Origin: Caulobacter sp.
GTDB taxonomy: Bacteria; Pseudomonadota; Alphaproteobacteria; Caulobacterales; Caulobacteraceae
DNA length: 64,000 nucleotides
Reading direction: 5' to 3'
NCBI GenBank assembly: GCA_019636175.1
Contig: JAHBYC010000005.1
Span: 1-64,000, forward strand
Each line of letters begins with the position of its first letter. Positions within the stretch are counted from its first letter, which is position 1. The notes under the pieces were generated by a model. It was not told where the DNA came from and made no database searches. It saw only the letters and a list, made by a program, of their open reading frames with translations. Shown one piece after another: positions 23,574-32,878 of this stretch. A program made the translations under genes and the position numbers.

Positions 23574-25934
23574 ATGAACGGCGGCAACGGCGGCAACGGC
23601 GGCGACAATGACGAAACCTGGGACGGCGAGCCCGAGGGGCGGACCTACCTGACGACGGCGATGCCGCGTCCCCTGGTGGTGCGCGGCAACCGCGCCCTGG
23701 CGGCCGGCATCAATCCGCAGGACGACGGTCAGAACCAGCCCGAGATCAATCTGCTGGCCTACTGGCATGTGCTGGTGAAACACCGGCTGGTCATCGCCGG
23801 CGCCGTCGGGGTGATGCTGATCCTCGGCCTGATCGCGACCCTGCTGACCACCCCGGTCTATCGCGCCTCGACGACCATCCAGATCGATCGGGAAGCGGCC
23901 AATATCACCAACATTCAGGACGTGACGCCGGACGATTCCCGCAACGTCGAATTCTACCAGACCATGTACAGCCTGCTGAAGAGCCGCAGCCTGGCCAAGC
24001 GGGTGGTGCAGAAGGCCAATCTGGCCTCCGACCCCCAGTTCATGGACCAGCGCCAGCCCTCGCTGCTCGACAGCATCGGCAGGGTGTTCGGACGCAAGCC
24101 GCGCGAGACCGCGCCCCTGACCGGAACCCGCGAGCGCCGCGAACGGGCGGCGACGGGCATCCTGGCCGCCGGCCTGTCGGTCGATCCGATCCGCAACTCG
24201 CGGCTGGTGAAGATTTCCTACTCCAGTCCCAATCCGGTGATCGCCGCGCGCATCGCCAACGCCTTCGGCGAAAACTTCATCACCGCCAACCTCGACCGAC
24301 GGTTCGAGTCGTCCAACTTCGCCCGCGGCTTCCTTGAAGAGAAGCTGCGCGAGTCCAAGCAGAAGCTGGAGGATTCCGAGCGGGCTCTGGTGGCCTATGC
24401 CCAGGACCAGGGGATCTTCAACCTCAGCGCCGCCAACGCCGGCGCGCCGGGGGGCGGCAGCTCCGAGGGCACCGCCACCACCTCCCTTACCGCCACCGAT
24501 CTGCTGAGCATGAACACCGCGCTCAGCACGGCCAAGAGCGAGCGCATCCGCCTTGAGCAGCGCTGGCGCCAGGCCCAGGGCGCCAGCGGCCTCAGCATTC
24601 CTGAAGTGCTGCAGAGCCCGACCATCCAGGCCCTTCGTCAGCAACAGGCCAACCTCAACGCCCAGTACCAGCAGCAGCTGGTCCAGAAGCTGCCCGATCA
24701 CCCGGACATGCTGCAGCTGAAGGGGCAGATCGACGAGGTCGACCGGCAGATCAAGGCCGAGATCGAGAATATCCGCCAGGCCATCTACCAGTCCTACCAG
24801 ATCGCCCTGAAGCAGGAGAATTCCCTGCAGTCGCAGGTCTCCGGCCTCAAGGCCGGGGTGATGGACCTGCGCGGCCGGTCGATCCAGTACAACATCCTGC
24901 AGCGCGAGGTGGAGACCAACCGCACCCTCTATGACGGCCTGCTGCAGCGCTACAAGGAGATCGGGGTCGCCGGCGGCGTCGGCGCCAACAACGTATCCAT
25001 CGTCGATCGGGCCGAAACGCCCCGCGCGCCCTACAAGCCCAACATGATGCTCAACCTGCTGATCGCCGCCGGCGTCGGCCTGTTGCTGGGCCTGGGCGCC
25101 GCCTTCGGTCTGGAAAGCCTCGACGAGACCATCAAGGTTCCCGAGGACATCGAGGGCAAGCTGGGCATGCCGCTGCTGGGCGCCATCCCGATGCTCGACA
25201 AGGGCGTCACCCCGGAAGAGGCGCTGGCCGATCCGAGAAGCGCCTTCTCCGAGGCCTACTACTCGGTGCGGACCGCGCTGCAGTTCTCCACCAACGAGGG
25301 CGTGCCGCGGAACATCCTGGTCACCTCGGCCCGGCCGTCGGAAGGCAAGTCGACCACCTCGGTGGCCCTGGCCAAGAACTTCGCCAAGCTGGGCATGAAT
25401 GTGCTGCTGGTCGACAGCGACCTGCGCAACCCGTCCCTGCACCGCACTCTGCGGGCCGATTCCAGCGCCGGTCTCAGCAACTACCTGACCGGCTCGGCCA
25501 CCCTGATCGAACTGGCCCAGGCCACCGACCAGCCGAACCTGGCCTTCATCCCCTGCGGACCGCTGCCGCCCAACCCCGCCGAACTGCTGGCCGGCGCCCG
25601 CATCCGGGCCCTGATCGCCGAGGCCCAGCAGCACTTCGATCTGCTGATCATCGATGGTCCGCCAGTCATGGGTCTGGCCGACGCCCCGCTGCTGGCCAGC
25701 TCCGTCGCCGGGGTGATCCTGGTCATCGAGGCGGGCACCACCCGCCAGGGCCTGGCCAAGGCCGCCCTGCGCCGCCTGGGCTTGGGTCACGCCCGGGTCC
25801 TGGGCGCCCTGCTGTCGAAGTTCAGCGTCAAGCACGCCGGATACGGCTACGGGTATGGCTACGGTTACGGCTACGCCTACAACTACGAATACGGCTCGAA
25901 CGACACCAAGAAGCTCGGCCGCGGCAAGGGCTGA
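23574..25934 (+). CDS. Wzc-like BY-kinase/polysaccharide co-polymerase
   Basis: 786 residues. A Gly/Asn-rich N-terminus precedes the Wzz domain, with membrane helices at about 72-93 and 490-512 and a long periplasmic coiled-coil region between. The cytoplasmic tyrosine kinase has Walker A (ARPSEGKST, about 584-592), Walker A' (LLVDSDLRNP) and Walker B (LLIIDGPP). The tail carries nine tyrosines in an alternating (GY)6-AYNYEY run (about 757-774), the autophosphorylation cluster. It sets chain length and gates export with the Wza-like lipoprotein; CpsB should dephosphorylate it. Kinase and membrane parts are fused, as in proteobacteria, while its phosphatase is of the Gram-positive CpsB type. 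Confidence 0.92.
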   Translation: MNGGNGGNGGDNDETWDGEPEGRTYLTTAMPRPLVVRGNRALAAGINPQDDGQNQPEINLLAYWHVLVKHRLVIAGAVGVMLILGLIATLLTTPVYRASTTIQIDREAANITNIQDVTPDDSRNVEFYQTMYSLLKSRSLAKRVVQKANLASDPQFMDQRQPSLLDSIGRVFGRKPRETAPLTGTRERRERAATGILAAGLSVDPIRNSRLVKISYSSPNPVIAARIANAFGENFITANLDRRFESSNFARGFLEEKLRESKQKLEDSERALVAYAQDQGIFNLSAANAGAPGGGSSEGTATTSLTATDLLSMNTALSTAKSERIRLEQRWRQAQGASGLSIPEVLQSPTIQALRQQQANLNAQYQQQLVQKLPDHPDMLQLKGQIDEVDRQIKAEIENIRQAIYQSYQIALKQENSLQSQVSGLKAGVMDLRGRSIQYNILQREVETNRTLYDGLLQRYKEIGVAGGVGANNVSIVDRAETPRAPYKPNMMLNLLIAAGVGLLLGLGAAFGLESLDETIKVPEDIEGKLGMPLLGAIPMLDKGVTPEEALADPRSAFSEAYYSVRTALQFSTNEGVPRNILVTSARPSEGKSTTSVALAKNFAKLGMNVLLVDSDLRNPSLHRTLRADSSAGLSNYLTGSATLIELAQATDQPNLAFIPCGPLPPNPAELLAGARIRALIAEAQQHFDLLIIDGPPVMGLADAPLLASSVAGVILVIEAGTTRQGLAKAALRRLGLGHARVLGALLSKFSVKHAGYGYGYGYGYGYAYNYEYGSNDTKKLGRGKG

Positions 25935-25940
25935 TCGGGC

Positions 25941-27254
25941 ATGCCGGCCTCATCTACGGACGAGGCCGGGCGGCCGGGGGTTATCCTGCGGGTCGTGCCG
26001 CCGCCGCCTCCGGAACCGCCGCCGCGACGGACGCCGCCCTGGCGCGACATCCTGCTGGCGGCCGGGCTCGCCGCGGCCGGGATTTGGCTGGCCGTCACCA
26101 TCGTCACCGGCTCCCTGGCCGACGCCCGCGCCGACAAGGCGCCCGCCGCGGCCCTGAAGCTGAGACCGGATCACGCCGGCGCCCTGGCAAGGGCGGCTGA
26201 AAAGCGCCTCGAGGTCAGTCGCATCGACGCGGCGGGCCTGGCCGCCGTCAGACGCGACGCCCGCCGCGCCCTGCGCCTTGATCCGACCCAGAGCTCGGCC
26301 TTCCGCAGTCTGGCCTTCGTCGCCGGGGAGGATGGCGACATGGCCGGCCAGAGACGGCTGATGACCATCGCCGGCGACCGGATGAAGCGGGACATCCCCG
26401 CCAATCTCTGGCTGATCTCCGACAGGCTGAAGGCGGGGCGACTGGCCGAAGCGGTGCAGCGGGCCGATGGCCTGATGCGAGCCTGGCCGGTGTCGATGCG
26501 CACTCGGGTCGGCGACCAGCTGGTGGCGGTGGCCGCCGCCCAGGGCGGGGCGCCGATCGTGGCGAACCTGCTGGACAGCGAGCCGCCGTGGCGGCTGTCC
26601 TTCCTGTCGGGCATGGCCAAGGGCGACCTGAACCCCGGCGCCGCCATGGCGCTCTACACGGCGATGAGCAGCGGTCGCCATCCTCCGAGCGAACAGGAGA
26701 CGAGCTTTCTCGTCGGGCGGCTGGTGCGGGACGGCCTGTTCCAGGAGGCCTTCCTGATCTGGGCCCAGCTGTTGCCGCCCGAGGGCATCAGCAACCTCGC
26801 CGACCCCTATGACGGCGGCTTCGAGGGCTTGCCCGGCGCCCCGCCCTTCAACTGGCGTCTGTTCGAACGTCCTGGAACCGTCGCCGAAATCGCCCCGGCG
26901 CCGCGCGGCGAGGGCCATGTCCTGTATCTGAGGTTCACCGATGCGGCCCGGCCGGGCGTGTTGGCGCGGGAGCTGCTGGCCCTGACGCCTGGAAAGCAGG
27001 TCCTGACCGGCCGCTGGCTCAGCGACGGACTGTCGGCGGGCCGCCCCCTGAGCTGGACCGTGCGCTGCGCCGAGCGCGGCGGGCCGCTGGTCGGGCAGAG
27101 CCCGCCCCTCTCGGTCGCCACCGACTGGACGACGTTCAGCTTTCCCATCGAGGTGCCGCCGGACTGCAAGGCGCAGTGGCTGTCTGTACAGGTCACGGGC
27201 CGCGGGCGGATGAACGGCGAGGCGTGGTTCGACGATCTGAAGATCACACGCTAG
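25941..27254 (+). CDS. Single-pass membrane protein with TPR-like region, EPS operon
   Basis: 437 residues, not assigned to a named family. The cytoplasmic N-terminus has a proline run (about 16-30), then one helix (about 38-55, DILLAAGLAAAGIWLAVTIV). The periplasmic part starts with alpha-helical, TPR-like repeats (ARRALRLDPTQSSAFRSLAFVAG and similar) and ends with a beta-rich region (WLSDGLSAGRPLSWTVRCAERGG...WLSVQVTGRGRMNGEAWFDDLKI), similar in layout to carbohydrate-binding jelly rolls. It lies 6 bases after the wzc-like gene, so it is cotranscribed. A periplasmic scaffold for polymer assembly or export is likely but unproven. Confidence 0.7.
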   Translation: MPASSTDEAGRPGVILRVVPPPPPEPPPRRTPPWRDILLAAGLAAAGIWLAVTIVTGSLADARADKAPAAALKLRPDHAGALARAAEKRLEVSRIDAAGLAAVRRDARRALRLDPTQSSAFRSLAFVAGEDGDMAGQRRLMTIAGDRMKRDIPANLWLISDRLKAGRLAEAVQRADGLMRAWPVSMRTRVGDQLVAVAAAQGGAPIVANLLDSEPPWRLSFLSGMAKGDLNPGAAMALYTAMSSGRHPPSEQETSFLVGRLVRDGLFQEAFLIWAQLLPPEGISNLADPYDGGFEGLPGAPPFNWRLFERPGTVAEIAPAPRGEGHVLYLRFTDAARPGVLARELLALTPGKQVLTGRWLSDGLSAGRPLSWTVRCAERGGPLVGQSPPLSVATDWTTFSFPIEVPPDCKAQWLSVQVTGRGRMNGEAWFDDLKITR

Positions 27255-27257
27255 AGC

Positions 27258-27317
27258 GCGTTCCGACTGGCGGGAACCGGCAGGCAGATCAAGACGCGCG
27301 ACCGATAAGGACCCCGG
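27258..27317. repeat. Dispersed stop-codon-proximal repeat, copy B
   Basis: It begins 4 bases after the TPR-protein stop. It shares GCGTTCC, CGGGAACCGG, ATCAAGACGCGCGAC and AAGGACCC with copy A (1180-1237), and the first and third blocks with copy C (37168-37222). The GTTCC/GGAAC arms can pair. Confidence 0.6.
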
Positions 27318-27329
27318 GGCGGGCGGCGC

Positions 27330-28511
27330 TCAGGCCAAGAGCTCTCGATAGACATCCAGCGTCCGCGCCAGAACGATCTGCTCGTCGAACAGGCGCAGGG
27401 CCTTGTCGCGGGCCGCCTGGCCCAGGCGTCGGCGAAGTTCCGGATCGTCATCGAGACGGGCCATGGCCTCGGCCAGGCCGCGCCATTCGCGCGCCGGAGC
27501 CAGCAGGCCGTCTTCCTCGTGGGTGACCACCTCGCGGCAGCCGGGCACGTCGGTGGTGACCAGGGGCAGGGCGCAGCCGGCGGCCTCGATCAGGGTCTTG
27601 GGCAGGCCTTCTCGGTAGCTGGGCAGCACCACGACATCGACCTGGCCCAGCAGGGCCGGCATGTCGTCGACATGGCCCAGATGCTCGACCACGCCCTCGG
27701 ACACCCAGCCGGCGAGGTCCTCGGGCGCGCAGGCGGCGGGGTTGCCCGGGTCGGGCTCGCCGGCCAGCAGGAAGTGGATGTTGCGGCCCTGGGCCTTGAG
27801 GAAGCGGGCGGCCTCGACGAACTCGGCCAGGCCCTTGTCCCACAGCATCCGGGCCGCCAGCAGCACCTTGAGCGGTTCTCCGGAGCCGCGGCGGCGGTCA
27901 CTGACCCGAAAGCGGCTCATGTCCACGCCGGATCCGGGGATGGTCCGCACCCGCGCGGGATCGACCAGTCGGCGGTCGACGAAGGCGGCGCGGTCGTCCG
28001 GATTCTGCACGATCAGCCGGGCCCGCCGGCCACCGAAGGCGACCCAGGCCATGGCCCGCACCACAGGCCGCAACAGCCGGGCCTTCAGACTGTCGCTGAT
28101 GAAGACGAAGCCGAGCCCGGCGACGGCGCTGACCCGCCCCGCCCCGCCGGCCAGCCGTCCGGCGAGACCGGCGTAGATGGCCGGCTTGATGGTGAAGCCG
28201 TGAATGATCGCGGCCTTCTCCGATCGCAGGATGCCGGCGATGTGCAGGATCAACCGCGCTTCAGCCAGGGGATTGAGACTGCGCCGCTCCATCGGCAGGG
28301 GGCGCCAGTCGAAGCCCATCTGGCGCAGCTTCTCGCCATAGGGTCCGTCCGGCGAGATCAGCACCAGCCGCACCCCCTCGTCGCGCAGCCGCCGGATCAG
28401 CGAGAGGCGGAAATTGTAGAGGTACCAGTCGGTGTTGCCGAACAGCACGACGGCGACGCCGGCCAGATCGCCGGGGCCGCTCTCAATCGCCGGGGCCTCC
28501 GCAGCGCTCAC
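27330..28511 (-). CDS. GT4-family glycosyltransferase
   Basis: 393 residues of GT-B fold. N-terminal half: LFGNTDWYLYNFRLSLIRRLRDEG, HGFTIKPAIYAG. C-terminal half: VLLAARMLWDKGLAEFVEAA, LPSYREGLPKTLIEAAGCALPLVTTDVPGCREVV, with the EX7E motif that holds the nucleotide sugar. It resembles WbpH/PglA-type retaining transferases that add a HexNAc or similar residue. GTG 28511 overlaps the asnB stop by 4 bases, so they are coupled. Last gene of a leftward unit: methyltransferase, transferase, asnB, transferase. Confidence 0.85.
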   Translation of the reverse strand: MSAAEAPAIESGPGDLAGVAVVLFGNTDWYLYNFRLSLIRRLRDEGVRLVLISPDGPYGEKLRQMGFDWRPLPMERRSLNPLAEARLILHIAGILRSEKAAIIHGFTIKPAIYAGLAGRLAGGAGRVSAVAGLGFVFISDSLKARLLRPVVRAMAWVAFGGRRARLIVQNPDDRAAFVDRRLVDPARVRTIPGSGVDMSRFRVSDRRRGSGEPLKVLLAARMLWDKGLAEFVEAARFLKAQGRNIHFLLAGEPDPGNPAACAPEDLAGWVSEGVVEHLGHVDDMPALLGQVDVVVLPSYREGLPKTLIEAAGCALPLVTTDVPGCREVVTHEEDGLLAPAREWRGLAEAMARLDDDPELRRRLGQAARDKALRLFDEQIVLARTLDVYRELLA

Positions 28512-30493
28512 GCCGCCGCCTCGGACCGACCGTCGCTCTCCCGCTGGGCGGCCAGCCAGGCCTGGGCGGTCAGCACCGCCCACAGCCGCATGTCATGGTC
28601 GCGCCGGCCGCTGACATGCTCGGCCCAGGCGGCGCGCACCGGCCCGGGTTCGAAGACGCCCTCGGCGGCCAGCCGCTCGACGCTGACCAGGCTTTCGGCC
28701 CAGTCGCGCAGCTCGCCGCGCATCCAGCGGCCCACCGGCACGGCGAAGCCCTGTTTGGGACGCTCGATCAGCGCCCGGGGCACATGGCGATCCAGAGCCC
28801 TGCGCAGGATGTGTTTGCCCTTGCCGCCGGCGATCTTCATTTCCATCGGCAGCCGCCAGGCGAAATCCAGCACCTTGCGATCGAGGAACGGGGCGCGGGC
28901 CTCCAGGCTGGTTCCCATGGCGGCGCGGTCGACCTTGGCCAGGACGTCGTCGGGCAGATAGTTGACGGTGTCGACCGCCATGGCCCGCCGGGCGAAGCCG
29001 GTCAGCTGCCCGGGCGGCGGTCGGTCGGCCGGAAGGCGCAGGCCGGTCGCGTGATGACGCAGCAGCGCCTCCGGTTCGGCCCACTGCGACAGCAGGCCCA
29101 TCAGATAGGCGTCCTGGTCGCTGGCCCCCAGCACCCCGGCGAACTTGTGGGCCTTCTCGCCCGCGCGTCCGCCAGTGAACTCCGCCGGCAGGAGGGGCGA
29201 CAGAGCGCCGGTCAGGCGATTCCAGCCGTCCGGCGACAGGCTGCGAAGGGCGCCGGCGCCGGCCGCGCGCAGGGGGCGCGGCAGACCGCCGACCCGATCC
29301 CACAGCCGCGCGCCGTGGACATAGCGGTTGTAGCCGCCGAACAGTTCGTCGCCGGCGTCGCCGGACAGGGCCACGGTGACCTCCCGCCTGGCCAGCTGCG
29401 AGACCAGGAAGGTCGGGATCTGCGAGGCGTCGGCGAAGGGCTCGTCGTACAGGGCCGGCAGGCGCGGCACCACGGCCAGGCAGTCGGCGGCGGTGACGTA
29501 ATGTTCGGTGTGGTCGGTTCCCAGATGGGCGGCGACGGCCTTGGCGTGCTCGGCCTCGTTGAAGCCCGGCTCGTCGAAGCCGATGGTGAAGGTCTTCACC
29601 CGTCCGCCCCGGGCCACCATTTGGGCGACGATGGTCGAGGAATCGATCCCGCCCGACAGCATGGCCCCCAGCGGCACGTCGGCGATCATCCGTGAGCCGA
29701 CCGTCTCGTTCAGCAGGGCGTCCAGCGCCTCGACGGCCTCGTCTTCGGAGCCGGTCCAGGGATTGTCGAGGGCGTGCAGGATCGCCGTCTCCGCCTGCCA
29801 GTAGGGAGTGGGCGCGGGCAGGGAGCCGGGGGCGTCGTCCGGACCAAAGCTGACCCGGCAGCCCGGCGGCAGCTTGAGAATGCCCCGCCAGATCGACCAG
29901 GGTTGCGGCACATAGCCATAGCGCAGGAAGCCGGCCATGGCCTCAGGATCGATATCGGCCGGAAAGTGCGGCTGGGTGCGCAGCGCCTTCAGTTCTGACC
30001 CGAACAGCAGGGCCTGGCCGGCCCAGCCATAGTAGAGCGGCTTCTCTCCAAACCGGTCACGGACCAGATGCAGGCGTCGCTCGGCCCGGTCCCACGCGGC
30101 GATGGCGAACTGTCCCTCGATCCGTTCCAGGGCGCCGTCGAGCCCCCAGTGGGCGATGGCCTCCAGCAGCACCTCGGTGTCGGAATGACCGCGCCAGTCG
30201 GGGGCCCCGGCGCCGGCGTCCAGCTCGGCCCGGACATCGAGGTAGTTGAAGATCTCGCCGTTGTAGTCGATCACCCAGCGACCGTTCGCGCTGGTCATCG
30301 GCTGCAGGCCGGCCTCGCTCAGGTCGATGATCGACAGCCGCCGCTGGCCAAGGCCGATGCCGGCCTCGGGGTCCGTCCACACGCCTTCGCTGTCTGGACC
30401 CCGATGCACGATGGCGGCCAGCATCGCCCGCAGGGCTGGGGCGTTGGCCAGGCCCGGTGAGCGGGCGGCGTAGAGACCGGCGATGCCGCACAT
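28508..30493 (-). CDS. asnB: Asparagine synthase (glutamine-hydrolysing), AsnB type
   Basis: 661 residues. Cys2 (MCGIAGL) is the N-terminal glutaminase nucleophile and HRGPDSEG is conserved. The synthetase domain has the PP-loop motif MLSGGIDSS and SGDAGDELFGGYNRY. In polysaccharide loci such proteins often amidate sugar uronates or make asparagine analogues rather than free Asn; here two nucleotide-sugar enzymes (dehydrogenase and 4-epimerase) would provide a uronic acid substrate. The start is ATG 30493. It sits between two glycosyltransferase genes. Confidence 0.88.
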   Translation of the reverse strand: MCGIAGLYAARSPGLANAPALRAMLAAIVHRGPDSEGVWTDPEAGIGLGQRRLSIIDLSEAGLQPMTSANGRWVIDYNGEIFNYLDVRAELDAGAGAPDWRGHSDTEVLLEAIAHWGLDGALERIEGQFAIAAWDRAERRLHLVRDRFGEKPLYYGWAGQALLFGSELKALRTQPHFPADIDPEAMAGFLRYGYVPQPWSIWRGILKLPPGCRVSFGPDDAPGSLPAPTPYWQAETAILHALDNPWTGSEDEAVEALDALLNETVGSRMIADVPLGAMLSGGIDSSTIVAQMVARGGRVKTFTIGFDEPGFNEAEHAKAVAAHLGTDHTEHYVTAADCLAVVPRLPALYDEPFADASQIPTFLVSQLARREVTVALSGDAGDELFGGYNRYVHGARLWDRVGGLPRPLRAAGAGALRSLSPDGWNRLTGALSPLLPAEFTGGRAGEKAHKFAGVLGASDQDAYLMGLLSQWAEPEALLRHHATGLRLPADRPPPGQLTGFARRAMAVDTVNYLPDDVLAKVDRAAMGTSLEARAPFLDRKVLDFAWRLPMEMKIAGGKGKHILRRALDRHVPRALIERPKQGFAVPVGRWMRGELRDWAESLVSVERLAAEGVFEPGPVRAAWAEHVSGRRDHDMRLWAVLTAQAWLAAQRESDGRSEAAA

Positions 30494-30499
30494 GTCGCG

Positions 30500-31537
30500 T
30501 CAGACCTCCCGCGCGGCCAGATCCAGGGCCGCGGCAATCACGTCGTCCTGATATAGCCGTCCACCGGCCCAATGGTCGACCGCCGCGGCGCTGATGGCCG
30601 CGAAAAGGGCCGGATTGTCCAGCAGCACGCCGATCTCGGCCGCCGCCTGCGCCTCGTCGCGATAGATCAGACCGCTGACCCCGGGATCAACATAGGCCGG
30701 CATCTCGCCCACCGGCGTAACCACCGGGACCAGACCCAGCTGCATCGCCTCGATCAACGACATGGCCGCCCCCTCCTGCTCGCTGAGCTGCAGGAAGATG
30801 TCGTGGTCCGCGGCGAGCTCGGTGATGGCGGTCATGTCGAGGGCGCCGGTGAAGGCGACCTTGTCAGTCAGGCCGAGGCCCTCTGTCTGGGCCTTCAGCG
30901 CCGCCTCGCTGCCGGCGTCGGGACCGATCAGGGTCAGTCGGGCGTCCGGCCGATTCCGGGCGATCCGGGCGAACAGGTCGACAACCCGGTCGAGCCGCTT
31001 GAGCGGATTGAGCCGCCCCCAGTAGATGAAGCGGGGGCGTGGCGTGGTCCGCACCATCCCCGCCCGGTTCTCGAGCAGGAAGCTGATCACCCGGCCCGGC
31101 GTCCCCGTGGGGGCGAGGCCCGCGAGACCGTCGAGGGTGTTGCGACTGTCGGCCCAGATCTCATGCGCCAGCCGCGCGCCCAGCCAGGTGGCCATTGTGT
31201 CTGAAAGATGCACCCGCCGGTCGGAATGCAGGAACAGCACGCGGCGGGTGCGCGGGGCCAGCAGGGCGCATGCCAGCATCGCCAGGGCCGATTTCCACAA
31301 CGAGAACACCGCCACCGGGTAGTTCCGCGCCATGCGGCCGGCGCGGAATGCGGCCAGGGGGCTGAAGGGATGCAGCGCGCCCGGCGCCTTGATATTGGGC
31401 AGCGGCGGACCGGCCAGCGGGCCGGCGAGGGTCAGAACGGTCAGACGGTCCGGCTCGGCGACGGCGGCCCGGCGGGCGGCGATCTCGGCGCCGCCCAGCC
31501 CGTCCTGGGGAATCACATGCAGCAGCAGTCTGGCCAC
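30500..31537 (-). CDS. GT4-family glycosyltransferase
   Basis: 345 residues, GT-B fold. RPRFIYWGRLNPLKRLDRVVDLFARI starts the nucleotide-sugar domain and the EX7E-type motif lies in SEQEGAAMSLIEAMQLGLVPVVTPVG. The open frame continues far upstream in frame, but that part overlaps the methyltransferase gene. GTG 31537 with GGAGG 7 bases upstream is the real start (VARLLLHVIPQDGLGGAEIA). It follows the methyltransferase by 17 bases and precedes asnB by 6. The acceptor and donor are unknown. Confidence 0.83.
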   Translation of the reverse strand: MARLLLHVIPQDGLGGAEIAARRAAVAEPDRLTVLTLAGPLAGPPLPNIKAPGALHPFSPLAAFRAGRMARNYPVAVFSLWKSALAMLACALLAPRTRRVLFLHSDRRVHLSDTMATWLGARLAHEIWADSRNTLDGLAGLAPTGTPGRVISFLLENRAGMVRTTPRPRFIYWGRLNPLKRLDRVVDLFARIARNRPDARLTLIGPDAGSEAALKAQTEGLGLTDKVAFTGALDMTAITELAADHDIFLQLSEQEGAAMSLIEAMQLGLVPVVTPVGEMPAYVDPGVSGLIYRDEAQAAAEIGVLLDNPALFAAISAAAVDHWAGGRLYQDDVIAAALDLAAREV

Positions 31538-31554
31538 GTCAGGCCTCCGCCGGA

Positions 31555-32394
31555 TCAGGCCTTGACGCCCACGGCGCACCAGAAGGGGGCCTGGTCGGAG
31601 AAGCGGATATCGACCAGGCCGGCCGCCTTCATCATCGCCTCGATCTGAACCCGGGTGAACCGCTGCTCCAGCCGGGTGCCGAAGCGGTCCAGGGCGTCGG
31701 TCCGCATGCTGTAGAAGCTCAGGGTCCGATAGTCCGACAGGGGCAGGTTCTCGACCTTCATCCCCAGGCGCTCCAGCAGGCCGGCGCCCCGCGCCAGCGG
31801 CCAGTAGACCAGGGCGGCGATGACCTGACAGACGGCGAACTTCAGGGGGCGGGGCAGGGCGCTGACGATCCTGCGCACCAGGTCCGAGGCCTGCCAGATG
31901 GCCCGGAACAGCCAGGGCTTTCCGTCCAGCGCGTAGTAGAGATAGAGCAGCATCGGCGCGCCGGGCTTCAGCTTGGCCACGCAGCTGGCGATGCCGGCGG
32001 CCGTGTCGGGCACATGGTGCAGAACGCCGAGGGAATAGCCGAAATCCATTGAATTGTCGGCCAGGGGGATGGCGGAAACCCCGGCATGGTGGAAACGGGC
32101 GTTGGTCTCGGCTTTCAGCTTGTCGCGGGCCACGGCCAGGGCGGCCTCGGCCGGATCGATGCAGTGCAGGGTTCCCACCCGCCGCGCGGCAAGCTGGGCC
32201 CAGCGTCCGCTGCCGCATCCCAGGTCGAAACCCTCGGGGTTGGCCGGCAGCTGGTCCCAGGGAAAGACGGCGAAGTAACGGTCGAACAGCGCCTGGGTCT
32301 CGGCGTCGCCCATGCCGGTCTGGTCGAAACGGGCCCATTCGGCGCCGAAGTCGCTGACCACGTCCGGGTCGAGGTTCTCCCCCTGAAGGGCCAT
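31555..32394 (-). CDS. SAM-dependent class I methyltransferase
   Basis: 279 residues. The SAM motif I FDLGCGSGRWAQL is at about 72-84, followed by the acidic residue after strand 2 (HCIDPAEAAL) and GVLHHVPDT (motif III region). Hydrophobic stretches near residues 160-200 (WLFRAIWQASDLVRR, VCQVIAALVYW) suggest membrane association, as in sugar-methylating enzymes of EPS loci. ATG 32394 follows AGAGAGGAT; an upstream ATG at 32445 is less likely. First gene of the leftward operon; it probably methylates a polymer residue or a lipid-linked intermediate. Confidence 0.8.
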   Translation of the reverse strand: MALQGENLDPDVVSDFGAEWARFDQTGMGDAETQALFDRYFAVFPWDQLPANPEGFDLGCGSGRWAQLAARRVGTLHCIDPAEAALAVARDKLKAETNARFHHAGVSAIPLADNSMDFGYSLGVLHHVPDTAAGIASCVAKLKPGAPMLLYLYYALDGKPWLFRAIWQASDLVRRIVSALPRPLKFAVCQVIAALVYWPLARGAGLLERLGMKVENLPLSDYRTLSFYSMRTDALDRFGTRLEQRFTRVQIEAMMKAAGLVDIRFSDQAPFWCAVGVKA

Positions 32395-32878
32395 TCGCCG
32401 ATCCTCTCTGAGCTGGCAGCCGCGATGGGGCTTCCCATGCCGCATCCGGACCGCAACCTCAACCCGGCGCCGGCGGGCTCGCGCCGCGACGCAACTCTGA
32501 CGGGTGCAAAGGCGCGGGGCGCCTTCGCCCGTCAGGAGAAAAACGAGACAAACATGGTCAATGACGCTAGAAAGGCCTCGGACAGGTCGCCACGGACGTT
32601 TTCGACACGTTAACGCCCCGTGAACCCGTCCATTGTCATTTTAGTGCGACGGAACGGTGCGACTGTGCCGTGGAAGTCAGCAGTTCGTCGAAGTTGGCGT
32701 CATCGGAACCATCCTGTGGCGCCGGCGTTTGAAAAACGTGGCAAATTCGCCTCGCAGCGTTCAGAAATCCGGGCTAATCGCCGATTGGGCGGTTGCCGTA
32801 TTGAGGGCTCTGGGGTATTGGCAAGATCGTTCTGTGGCGCAACGTCGCACCGGACAGGTCGCTTTCGAGGGGTACGAA
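32395..32878. other. Divergent promoter region, no gene seen
   Basis: 484 bp between the leftward methyltransferase and the rightward FecR-like gene. No convincing ORF. The part from about 32620 is less GC-rich than surroundings and includes a TTGAAA hexamer at 32728. The region presumably holds both promoters. Confidence 0.5.

Noticed and set aside
23529-25835. 768-codon reverse-strand frame opposite the Wzc-like gene
   Set aside because: Low-complexity Gln/Gly/Val sequence with no domain; the forward strand has an unmistakable BY-kinase.
25837-25899. Repeated GGC-TAC units considered as a CRISPR or minisatellite
   Set aside because: No spacers; the repeat encodes the glycine-tyrosine tail of the kinase in frame.
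30500-32338. 612-codon reading of the second glycosyltransferase
   Set aside because: The extra N-terminal part overlaps the methyltransferase gene in another frame; the GTG at 31537 is the sensible start.
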